A stretch of 64,000 bases of DNA, taken from Bacteroidales bacterium (lineage in GTDB: Bacteria; Bacteroidota; Bacteroidia; Bacteroidales; F082). How positions within the stretch are numbered: the stretch's first letter is position 1; each line of letters begins with the position of its first letter. Of this stretch, positions 1 through 7,760 are shown piece by piece. The stretch is taken from assembly GCA_019454985.1 (NCBI GenBank), contig JACFNF010000003.1, positions 62,001-126,000 of the forward strand. The letters run 5' to 3'. The position numbers and the translations under genes are program-made. A model generated the notes under the pieces. The model ran no database searches and had not been told where the DNA came from. It worked only from the letters and a program-made list of their open reading frames with translations.

Positions 1-562
1 CCGCCAATTTAGAGCCAAGGTACGGGTCCTCGCCGGCGCTTTCGGCAATTCGTCCCCAGCGGGGGTCACGCGAAATATCAACCATTGGTGAGAAATTCCA
101 GCAGATGCCATCTGCAGTGGCTTCTGTTGCGGCAACCCGGGCCATCCTTTCAACCAACGATGGATCGAAACTCGCGGCCATGGCCAAAGGAATAGGGAAG
201 GTGGTTTGGTAGCCGTGGATGACGTCCATACCAAAAATCAAAGGGATTTTCAATCGGCTTTCTTCGACAGCAATTCGCTGAACTTCACGTATTTTCTTTA
301 CCGATTTCAGATTAAACAAACCGCCGACCTGGCCATTTTTAATTTTCGTTCCTACATTGGAGCTCGAGGCCTGGCCTGTGACGATATCGCCAAAAGCAGG
401 GAGATTGAGCTGTCCGATTTTTTCTTCGAGCGTCATCTTTTTCATGAGGTCATCAATGAAACGATGCATCTTCTGGTCAGAATCCCCTGATTTCTGTGGA
501 CTGAACGAAAGCCCAAACAATGCTATTGTTGCAAGAATAAAGAAGTAAATCGTTTTTTTCAT
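1..562 (-). CDS. GH3 beta-glucosidase (BglX-like), N-terminal 187 residues only
   Basis: The reading frame starts at the ATG at 562 and runs without a stop off the left edge, so only the N-terminus is present. It begins with a hydrophobic signal peptide (MKKTIYFFILATIALFGLSF), followed by MTLEEKIGQLN, FGMDVIHGYQTTFPIPLA and then SPMVDISRDPRWGR, all hallmarks of the GH3 N-terminal TIM barrel of periplasmic BglX-type enzymes. Family members remove glucose from the non-reducing end of beta-gluco-oligosaccharides; a GH3 enzyme beside a GH144 glucanase suggests sophoro-oligosaccharides as substrate (inference). The catalytic Asp would lie beyond the window. It starts 8 bp after the stop of the SGNH gene and is probably the last visible gene of the sugar-utilization operon. 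Confidence 0.88.
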   Translation of the reverse strand, partial: MKKTIYFFILATIALFGLSFSPQKSGDSDQKMHRFIDDLMKKMTLEEKIGQLNLPAFGDIVTGQASSSNVGTKIKNGQVGGLFNLKSVKKIREVQRIAVEESRLKIPLIFGMDVIHGYQTTFPIPLAMAASFDPSLVERMARVAATEATADGICWNFSPMVDISRDPRWGRIAESAGEDPYLGSKLA

Positions 563-570
563 GATATGAT

Positions 571-1248
571 TTATGGGATTAAATATTTTTTAAGTTCTTG
601 AGTCCAACGCACGTAGCCTTTTGCATTCATATGCAGCCCATCGTCGAGGAATAAATTTGAATCGGGGAGGCCTTTTTCATTGAGCATCAATGGCCAGATA
701 TCTACAAACTGGCTGTTTGGTTGCTGTTCTAGGAATTGCCGGATTTTTTCGTTGGCTTCTTTGAATCGCGCAAGATGGACCAGGCGATTGTTACTGGGTT
801 TAAGTGAGATAAACAGAATTGGTACATTTTCCTGGTGCGAACGAATGATCCGAAAAAGCGTTTTAAAATTGGCGAAGAGTGAATCAGTCGTGAGGGTCGG
901 GTCGTTGGCAAGGTCGTTTTCGCCACAGTAAATTACGATTTGCTTCCAGGTATAAGGTAAGATGATCTGTGGGGCATAATACACCAAATCGTCAATGGTT
1001 GAACCTCCAAAGCCCCGCTGCGAAAGAGGCAGACCAGGAAAGTAATCTTCAATACCGTCCCACATCCGGATTGAGGAGCTTCCGGTGAAAAGGGTAGTTT
1101 CAGCACCTGGCGGATGCAAACTGTCCGCAACCACAAAAGCGCGGATATCATTATCATAAATTCGCTGGGACTGAACATTCAGGCCGGAAATGCCCAATAC
1201 AAAACATAGTAAGTATTTGAGCAAAAGATGTTTGTGTACTGCTTTCAT
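571..1248 (-). CDS. Secreted SGNH/GDSL hydrolase, probable carbohydrate esterase
   Basis: A 225-residue protein with a hydrophobic N-terminus (about residues 8-27) consistent with export. SGNH blocks are visible: GSSSIRMW (nucleophile probably Ser58), GFGGS (oxyanion Gly, about 79-83), GEND (Asn111) and DDGLH (Asp203, His206), so the catalytic set is complete. Relatives hydrolyse acyl esters, often acetyl groups on glycans, or are annotated as platelet-activating-factor acetylhydrolase-like. The start overlaps the stop of the GH43 gene by 4 bp (ATGA), showing translational coupling inside the polysaccharide operon, so removal of ester groups from the imported or surface-bound glycan is the likely role (inference). 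Confidence 0.82.
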   Translation of the reverse strand: MKAVHKHLLLKYLLCFVLGISGLNVQSQRIYDNDIRAFVVADSLHPPGAETTLFTGSSSIRMWDGIEDYFPGLPLSQRGFGGSTIDDLVYYAPQIILPYTWKQIVIYCGENDLANDPTLTTDSLFANFKTLFRIIRSHQENVPILFISLKPSNNRLVHLARFKEANEKIRQFLEQQPNSQFVDIWPLMLNEKGLPDSNLFLDDGLHMNAKGYVRWTQELKKYLIP

Positions 1249-2990
1249 CAGTTTACTTTTTGAATGGGTAATCGCTGGCTAACGCCATTTTCATTGATTG
1301 CTTCAATTGTAAAAAAATAGGCTTCGTCTTTGTCGAGTGTTTTGAGCCAATATTCGTTGGCGCCATAAACCATCACGCAATTATAAAGTTTGTCAGGTGC
1401 AAGACCCATGTATAGGTTATAGGCATAAGCCCCATCCACAGGTTTCCATTTAACCCAGGCCGAGCGTTTGTCTTTTTCAGTGCGTAAAACAATCAATTCG
1501 CCAACTTGCTCCGGCACTGAGCCTTTTCCTTTGCCAAAAACACGCAATCCGCTCAAGGCAAATTTTCCTGTCGGCATTTGATGATTGACTACCTTCAAAT
1601 ACCTTGTTTCTAATGGCTTATTGAGCTCAATATAGTCATGGGGCACATCTTTGGTGTTTTGACGTTTATCCACCACCAATCGCCAGGACTTTTTATCGTT
1701 CGAAGCAAATATCTGGTACTGATGTGCTTTTCCGATGGTTTTGCCAAGAAATTCGGCATCCTGATCGGCAAAGTTAAGCTGGATAGCCCGAACTGTGGAT
1801 ATTTCACCCAAATCGGTCATGATCCATTCGCCTTTGTCACCGCTTTTGGCCGACCAATAAGTACGGATATTTTCGTCCACAGCATTGTTGGCCGAATGGC
1901 CACCAAGGCTAGAAGATACTTCGACAGCTTTGTTGTAATTGAGCAACATCCAGCCGGTGAAATAATCCTGTTTATTTGCCGCTGGTAAATAATGTGGATA
2001 ATCGCCAAAAGCAGTATTGCAATACATGACGCCGTCGTCGTCGAAACCGGCCGGCCAGATGCCTATACGTCGTTCAAAATTATTTTTTACGGAAATGGCA
2101 ATGGTTGATGTATGCCAATAGTTACCGAAATTGTCGGTAAAAGTGGCGCCATGTCCGGCTCCGCGGGAAAAACCGCCCGGTTTATAACTGAATGGCATGG
2201 ACTGAGGTTGGAATGGCCCCAGAGGATGGTCGCCAACTACAACACCATCGGAATATCCGCTGAATTCGGTGCCGGGCGCACCATATTGAAGATAATAACG
2301 ACCATTGTGTTTGGTCATCCATGCGCCTTCGATGAATGGGTCGAGAAAAGTATCGTCATAATGTTCGCCAAAACGTTGCCAACCATATTTATAAGGTTCG
2401 AGCAAATAGAGTTCTTTACGTGTTCCAATGGGTTGCATGGTCTTCCGGTTCAGCTCAATGCCATATAAGGGATAACGGTTGCTGCTTCCGTTATACATAT
2501 AAAAGCGGCCATCATCATCGGTAAAAAAGGCCGGATCCCACCCGCCGATTTCCAAAGAGTCAACTAAAGGTTGCCATTGATTTTCTTTTGGATTAGTGCT
2601 CATCCAGAGGGTAAATTGCCTTGTATAAGTGGATCCAAACACCAGCATGGTATCGCCGATGATTCCAACGCCGGGTGCACAAAGCTCATCGTTGCTATCA
2701 TTCCATGGCCTCAGGAAGCGTCGGCTGATAAAATTCCAATTACTCAGGTCGTTGCTCCACCAATAACCCCATTGATTGGTCGAAAACAGGTAGTACTCCC
2801 CTTTGTAATTGACAATTACAGGGTCGGCAGTTGCACGATGTTTGCCCCATTGGGCAAAATTTGGGATTGGTGTATAGCCATAATCAATATTGACTGGGTT
2901 GCAATAGGTGAAAGGTTGTGCATCCAAAAAGCTTGAAAAACTGCAAAGGCTCAGGATATAAATGGCTGATATAAAGAAGGTTTTATACAT
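1248..2990 (-). CDS. GH43-like glycosidase with F5/8 type C and fibronectin III modules
   Basis: A 580-residue exported protein (signal peptide about 1-24). Residues 30-345 look like a five-bladed GH43-type propeller: ADPVI with Asp56 as likely general base, GGWDPAFFTDDDG with Asp152 as pKa modulator, and FIEGAW with Glu221 as general acid. Residues about 352-485 resemble a discoidin/F5-8 type C carbohydrate-binding domain (NNAVDENIRTYWSA, GEWIMTDLG), and about 490-578 a fibronectin type III repeat. GH43 enzymes usually act on xylosides or arabinosides, which does not fit a plain glucan and suggests a substituted substrate or an unusual subfamily. It lies 8 bp downstream of the GH144 gene. 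The exact specificity cannot be read from sequence. Confidence 0.82.
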   Translation of the reverse strand: MYKTFFISAIYILSLCSFSSFLDAQPFTYCNPVNIDYGYTPIPNFAQWGKHRATADPVIVNYKGEYYLFSTNQWGYWWSNDLSNWNFISRRFLRPWNDSNDELCAPGVGIIGDTMLVFGSTYTRQFTLWMSTNPKENQWQPLVDSLEIGGWDPAFFTDDDGRFYMYNGSSNRYPLYGIELNRKTMQPIGTRKELYLLEPYKYGWQRFGEHYDDTFLDPFIEGAWMTKHNGRYYLQYGAPGTEFSGYSDGVVVGDHPLGPFQPQSMPFSYKPGGFSRGAGHGATFTDNFGNYWHTSTIAISVKNNFERRIGIWPAGFDDDGVMYCNTAFGDYPHYLPAANKQDYFTGWMLLNYNKAVEVSSSLGGHSANNAVDENIRTYWSAKSGDKGEWIMTDLGEISTVRAIQLNFADQDAEFLGKTIGKAHQYQIFASNDKKSWRLVVDKRQNTKDVPHDYIELNKPLETRYLKVVNHQMPTGKFALSGLRVFGKGKGSVPEQVGELIVLRTEKDKRSAWVKWKPVDGAYAYNLYMGLAPDKLYNCVMVYGANEYWLKTLDKDEAYFFTIEAINENGVSQRLPIQKVN

Positions 2991-2998
2991 ATTGACGA

Positions 2999-5002
2999 TT
3001 ATTTGGTTGAAAAGCTAAAGCCTAATTTCTGGAGGCCTGTTTGTACTTCACCGGCACTCATAAACAAATTCCAGAGTAAACCTGTCCGGTAGTTTTCGAT
3101 CATAATGACGATTGGCCCCTGATCAATGGCCAGATATGAATCGGCCCACCATGCGCTATGAACATCGAAGGCATCATAAAACCCATAAGGGCCCCAAAGC
3201 CGATCGCCGAGGGTGTAGTAGAAGAAACGGATGGCCTCAAACGACTGCTCCGGGGTGTATGGAATTGAAGCGACGGCGGCCGTTGGGGTGATGACACCGC
3301 GATCGTTGGGAGGCTCACTCACACCATATCCGCCCGGAATGTCGGAAGCAGTGAGCCCCCAACAGTGTGTACTGTAGTTAGGATAAGCACGTGGATTGGC
3401 CACACAATGCGAATAGTTGATCAGGGCATGATAAGTGTTTTGTTCCCAGTAATTGGCATATTGATCGGAAAGATTGCGTGGGTCGAGACCCAAAAAAGAG
3501 TAATGGGCAAAAAATAAAGGACCACCATAGTCGAAACCCAAAGGTAGGGTGTAGCCGTAGAAGGTTTTGCCATTGCGGATACCGCCATTCTGGGCAAAAC
3601 CCTGATGATACACTTCGGGAGGGATACTGTGTGTTGGAGAAGAAGCGGCCATTACATAAGTGATCAGGGCTTCGTTGTAGCCGATTATTTGATGATTCAT
3701 TTGCCAGCCGAAATTGGGCGACCAATGCCAGTATAAGACGTTGGCATTGTTTTTACGATACCAGTCCCATTCTATTTCATTGAACAAGTTGGTGATACGT
3801 TCAATAAGGGCAAATTCCTGAGTGTCGGTAGGGTTCAGATACTGTCGCACAGTCAGTAAACCTTGGGCCACGAACGAAGTCTCTACTAAATCACCTCCGT
3901 CGTCTTTCGGACTGAAAGGCACGGTGCGCCCGGTATTTCCGTTGAGCCAGTGCGGCCATGCGCCATGAAAACGGTCGCAGGTTTCGAGGAAATGGATCAT
4001 TTTCTCAAGTCGTGCAAGCCCTTCCTGTCGTGTGATGAATCCTCTCTCTATTCCCACGATCAAGGCCATGAGGCCAAATCCTGAGCCACCTGAAGTAACA
4101 ATATCGCCCGAGCTGTTGCGTTCGCGAGCCATGCCGCTTGCCGGATGTGCAAAATCGTAGAAATAGCGGAAAGTTTGATGTTGTATCAGACTAAGAAGCT
4201 CATCATCACTGATCAATGGAAATTTTGGGTTAGGGTCTTCTCGTGTAATAAACGAATTGCTGAAACCACCGAAACTATCTCCGGACAAGGAACGCAATGA
4301 TGAGGAAGCCACAAAAACATAACGCTCGTAACCAGCAAGGGTTTGTTTCGGTCGCAACACGACTGTTTTGTATTCATCCAAAAAAGTAAAACTGAAAACT
4401 GCCTGACCATTTAACAGGAATTTGGAACGTATTCCATTGGTGTCCAGGTCATCCGAAAATGTAAGCTCAATTTCAAGGCTATCTCTGCGGATGTTGTAGA
4501 AGTTTTCAGATGGGAGAAAATTACGGCCGTCAAGTTTAGCGCTAAGCAACGTGAAATTCCCGTCAACGGTTTGAAAACGATAGACTGCACCGCTGAAGGT
4601 TTCGCCTGAACGACCTTTTAGATCGGCCTCGAGCGATAGGGTATAGGTTTGCAATTTTGCCAAAGGTGCATGACGAAGTAAAAGCGTCTTGCCATCGTTT
4701 TCAAAAGAAAGTCTCTGACTACTCAACACTTGCCCAGAGCTATTTTTCAAGAGTACATTCTGTTTGGCCGAAACGCTGTCAATGGCATGTGAAAAAACGA
4801 TTCTCACCTCTTTGGTGAGTGACACATTCTGAACCTGGGCAGCCACATTCAATTGGATGTCGCCGATACTACATTCCATAACAGTCAGTTGCCCGGGTTG
4901 GGGTTGGTCATCAGGCTTACATCCTGTAACAGACAATAGGCTGGTAATGAGGATAAAATGGATTGTTTGAAGATTTAGAATGGCTCCCATAGATTTTTTC
5001 AT
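2999..5002 (-). CDS. Glucoamylase-domain lipoprotein, GH144-type endo-beta-1,2-glucanase
   Basis: A 667-residue protein. A signal with lipobox SVTGC (Cys28) predicts surface or periplasmic lipidation. Two Ig-like (Big_5-type) domains follow at about 45-150 and 155-255, then the catalytic (alpha/alpha)6 region from about 265 to 660 with LIQHQTFRYFYDFAHP, GGSGFGLMA and GYNEALITYV typical of the glycoamylase Pfam family that contains GH144. Characterised GH144 members, such as the Chitinophaga enzyme, are endo-beta-1,2-glucanases releasing sophoro-oligosaccharides; this assignment is by family resemblance. It is the first enzyme gene after the internal terminator of the locus. An exo-acting or other beta-glucan specificity is possible. 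Confidence 0.83.
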   Translation of the reverse strand: MKKSMGAILNLQTIHFILITSLLSVTGCKPDDQPQPGQLTVMECSIGDIQLNVAAQVQNVSLTKEVRIVFSHAIDSVSAKQNVLLKNSSGQVLSSQRLSFENDGKTLLLRHAPLAKLQTYTLSLEADLKGRSGETFSGAVYRFQTVDGNFTLLSAKLDGRNFLPSENFYNIRRDSLEIELTFSDDLDTNGIRSKFLLNGQAVFSFTFLDEYKTVVLRPKQTLAGYERYVFVASSSLRSLSGDSFGGFSNSFITREDPNPKFPLISDDELLSLIQHQTFRYFYDFAHPASGMARERNSSGDIVTSGGSGFGLMALIVGIERGFITRQEGLARLEKMIHFLETCDRFHGAWPHWLNGNTGRTVPFSPKDDGGDLVETSFVAQGLLTVRQYLNPTDTQEFALIERITNLFNEIEWDWYRKNNANVLYWHWSPNFGWQMNHQIIGYNEALITYVMAASSPTHSIPPEVYHQGFAQNGGIRNGKTFYGYTLPLGFDYGGPLFFAHYSFLGLDPRNLSDQYANYWEQNTYHALINYSHCVANPRAYPNYSTHCWGLTASDIPGGYGVSEPPNDRGVITPTAAVASIPYTPEQSFEAIRFFYYTLGDRLWGPYGFYDAFDVHSAWWADSYLAIDQGPIVIMIENYRTGLLWNLFMSAGEVQTGLQKLGFSFSTK

Positions 5003-5076
5003 GCTTTTGATTCTTTCATGTTTTTCAAACAGGTTTTGCCGTAGAGAAGATGCTACCGGCAGCTATTTTTAGTTTG

Positions 5077-5108
5077 AAAAAAAAAGAGGGAGGGTTTATC
5101 CTCCCTCT
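5077..5108 (-). terminator. Rho-independent terminator inside the polysaccharide locus
   Basis: On the minus strand a 9-bp perfect stem (5100-5108 with 5085-5093, AGAGGGAGG/CCTCCCTCT) and a 6-nt loop are followed by a run of nine T. It sits between the LamG lipoprotein gene and the GH144 gene, so it should reduce read-through from the SusC/SusD transport module into the enzyme genes. Confidence 0.85.
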
Positions 5109-5130
5109 ATTATGATAACGTTGAAATGGC

Positions 5131-6186
5131 CTATTTCGTGCCCATCAGGCTGAGAACCTCTGCAGCTGTGATCGGTCTGCTAAAGAAATGCATCTCGTCG
5201 TAGAGGCTCAGGTCAGAAAAATGTTCCCAATAGGTGAAATTGGGTGCGCCGGAACCGATCGTCATTCCCGGGCAGCCGGTCCAGTCAATCGGATTGGCAA
5301 CTGGGACATCTTTTACAACTTCGCCGTTGACAAACACCGTAACCGAGCTAGTGGAGATTGAGATGGCCACATGGATCCATTGTCCTTCGGGAGCAAAAAC
5401 TGCAAATGGATTGATCCACACTTCGTCGCTTCCAATGCCGATGTTAAGCCCGATTTTTTGTTCGGTTGCATTTCCCTCACGGAAGAGCCGGAAGCCTACT
5501 TTGCGGTTGTCGCCAGTTGGACTGATGGCAATCATACCACCGCGTTCGGGGACCGGGTTGGGTTTATACCAGAAAGCAACGCTAAACTCTGGTGTAGCTA
5601 TCCGCGATGAAGGCATGCTGATATAAGAATCGGCAGCGCCGGCATAAGCTGCTCCCACTTTTCCTTCTGCAAAACCTGTCTGGCCTGTCATCTCTAAGCT
5701 TTCGCCGCTGATACCGTCTAACAGTGTTTCTTCGAAAGGCAGATAAAGCGTTTCGCCAGCTAGCGGGTTGTACACGGGCATGGTCACCTTTTTGAAATTC
5801 ACCGTTTTCTCAACTGTATTGTTTACAAGGTCAGTTACCAAAACATTCAGGCTATGTTCGCCATCGGTGAGGTTGGTGTAGGTGTATTCAATCATCGCAC
5901 GGCGATAATCTTTGAATTGGGTGTAGGTAATCAGTTCGGCACCATCAAGTCGCAAGGTTACCGATTTGAGCTCAACATCGTCTTCGGCCACCAACTTGAT
6001 GACGATGGTAGCAACCTCCTGATCGGAACGGACGATTTTTCCTTCAACCGGGTAAACAATTTCCAGAGTGGGTTCGGCCGCATCGGGTTTTGGTTTTACC
6101 TCGGTAATGGGATCAATGCCTTTGTTACACGAATAGCCAACAAAGAGCAAAAGGGCAAAAGCTGCGAATATTTTGAATCGTTTCAT
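5131..6186 (-). CDS. Surface glycan-binding lipoprotein with LamG/concanavalin-like domain
   Basis: A 351-residue protein placed directly after SusD, the usual position for SusE/SusF-type surface glycan-binding proteins. The ATG at 6186 gives a textbook lipoprotein signal with Cys20 (FVGYSC); an ATG at 6213 would add nine residues and overlap the SusD stop, and is less likely. Residues about 35-135 form an Ig-like module (EPTLEIVYPVEG start), and about 145-345 a LamG/concanavalin A-like jelly roll (ETLYLPFEETLLDG, FSVAFWYKP, WIHVAISIS, VFVNGEVV, MTIGSG). No catalytic residues are evident; ligand binding at the cell surface is inferred. A terminator follows its stop. Confidence 0.8.
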   Translation of the reverse strand: MKRFKIFAAFALLLFVGYSCNKGIDPITEVKPKPDAAEPTLEIVYPVEGKIVRSDQEVATIVIKLVAEDDVELKSVTLRLDGAELITYTQFKDYRRAMIEYTYTNLTDGEHSLNVLVTDLVNNTVEKTVNFKKVTMPVYNPLAGETLYLPFEETLLDGISGESLEMTGQTGFAEGKVGAAYAGAADSYISMPSSRIATPEFSVAFWYKPNPVPERGGMIAISPTGDNRKVGFRLFREGNATEQKIGLNIGIGSDEVWINPFAVFAPEGQWIHVAISISTSSVTVFVNGEVVKDVPVANPIDWTGCPGMTIGSGAPNFTYWEHFSDLSLYDEMHFFSRPITAAEVLSLMGTK

Positions 6187-6212
6187 GATGTTGTGATTTT
6201 GCGTTTCAATCA

Positions 6213-7742
6213 TTAATGTCCGAGGATTGGCAAGAGGTCAACCTGATTTTGCGGATAGGGCAGGAAGGCTTTGTCATCGGAATAGGTACGACCGTCATAG
6301 CTGAGCTCGTTTGATTTTCCAAGTCGTACCATATCGTAGAACCGGCTTCCCCATTCGGTAGCTAGTTCGGCAAATTTTTCGTCCATCACATTTTGCAGGT
6401 TAACGCTTGAAAGAGGGCTCAGTCCGGCGCGTTCTCTCACTAAATTAACGGCTGCGCTTGCAGAGCCGGCTGTTTCGGGTGCACCCTGAACGACAGCTTC
6501 GGCATACATCAACAAGATCTCCGCATAACGGATAACAGTGAAGTTCTTGTTTGTTCCGTAGTCAGTACGCCCGGGTGTAAGCTGGTTCGAAGGCAGGTAA
6601 TGTTTGCCACTGGCGAACATTGCGCGTGCATAGTCGTTGAAACGGTCGCCTGAACGTGTGGTGTTGGAAATCCACGCCGGAAGGTCGGCATAATGGGGAT
6701 CGCTTTTGAGCTCGTTGATACCACGATCAGTGAAGATCACGGTGGTTTCGAGGCGGATCGTTTCGCCACGGTCGAGCATGAATTTGATGTATTTCAGGCT
6801 TGGCTCAAAAAATCCCCATCCATCGCCGGCACCGGCAACTGCGGGTGTCCAGCCTTGCGGGCCGAAAAAGGCAAAAAGATAAGCGTAATTGTCGCCTGTA
6901 CCTTGCCCAAGATCAGAATACTGGAGTTCCCAAATGTTCTCGTTATTCAGCTTTCCTTTGATTTTGAAAAGTTCATAGAAATCAGGCTCGAGGGTAAATT
7001 TTCCGGAGTTGATTATTTCGCCGGTAGCATTGGCAACTTCAGTATATTTTTTTAGCTCAAGATTAGCCAAAGCCTTCATTGCCAATGCAGTAAATTTGGT
7101 GATACCGCCTGGAAGATCGGTCCTTTCGTTGGGTCTGACAGCAGGTAAAAGTGGAATGGCTTCATCCATCCAGTCCGAAATCATCTGCATTACTTCGTCT
7201 TTGCTGCTTAGTTTCGCTGCAAAAAGATCGGAAGGCGAAGAGGTGGGAGGTACCGGAAGTGCGCCCCAAACGCGACTAAGCTGAAAGAGCCAGAACGATT
7301 TGAGTACTTTAATTTCGGCAATATATTGGTCGCCAAGAGCTTTGTTAGCGCCATGTTCTTGGTAAAGCGCCACCTGCTCCATTGCCGAATTGGCAGAGAG
7401 CATGTTTTGATAGAAGTTCTGCCAGAGCGAGTTGTACATCCAATAGTCTTTGTTGTAATGGAATTTATCGGTTTCGGCAAAATCCTGTTGATCACCCAGT
7501 CCGCCTGCGTTCACATCATCACCTCGAACGGAGATTAACGGAAAACACTCCCATTCAATGCTGTTAAACTCCTGATAGGTGCCGACAAGCGGGAGAATCA
7601 TATTGCTGCTGACGGTGTAATCAGTTTGCCCGGTGGGATTAGTGTTTTCTTTCGGCTCGTCGAGATATTTACTGCAACTGCTCAAAACCAACACTCCAAC
7701 GAAGAAAAGGGCTGTTTTACGGAGAAAAATATTTCGTTTCAT
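6213..7742 (-). CDS. SusD/RagB family outer-membrane glycan-binding lipoprotein
   Basis: A 509-residue protein with a lipoprotein signal (LVLSSC, Cys23, then SKYLDEP, the common start of mature SusD proteins). The TPR-like helices carry typical SusD blocks: EIKVLKSFWLFQLSRVWG, ALANLELKKYTEVA, RYAEILLMYAEA, and AVNLVRERAGL near the C-terminus. SusD proteins sit as a lid on the SusC barrel and capture oligosaccharides. It begins 18 bp after the SusC stop, so the pair is co-transcribed. Length is normal and no frame break is seen. Confidence 0.94.
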   Translation of the reverse strand: MKRNIFLRKTALFFVGVLVLSSCSKYLDEPKENTNPTGQTDYTVSSNMILPLVGTYQEFNSIEWECFPLISVRGDDVNAGGLGDQQDFAETDKFHYNKDYWMYNSLWQNFYQNMLSANSAMEQVALYQEHGANKALGDQYIAEIKVLKSFWLFQLSRVWGALPVPPTSSPSDLFAAKLSSKDEVMQMISDWMDEAIPLLPAVRPNERTDLPGGITKFTALAMKALANLELKKYTEVANATGEIINSGKFTLEPDFYELFKIKGKLNNENIWELQYSDLGQGTGDNYAYLFAFFGPQGWTPAVAGAGDGWGFFEPSLKYIKFMLDRGETIRLETTVIFTDRGINELKSDPHYADLPAWISNTTRSGDRFNDYARAMFASGKHYLPSNQLTPGRTDYGTNKNFTVIRYAEILLMYAEAVVQGAPETAGSASAAVNLVRERAGLSPLSSVNLQNVMDEKFAELATEWGSRFYDMVRLGKSNELSYDGRTYSDDKAFLPYPQNQVDLLPILGH

Positions 7743-7760
7743 GTCAATAGCTGTTTTGGA

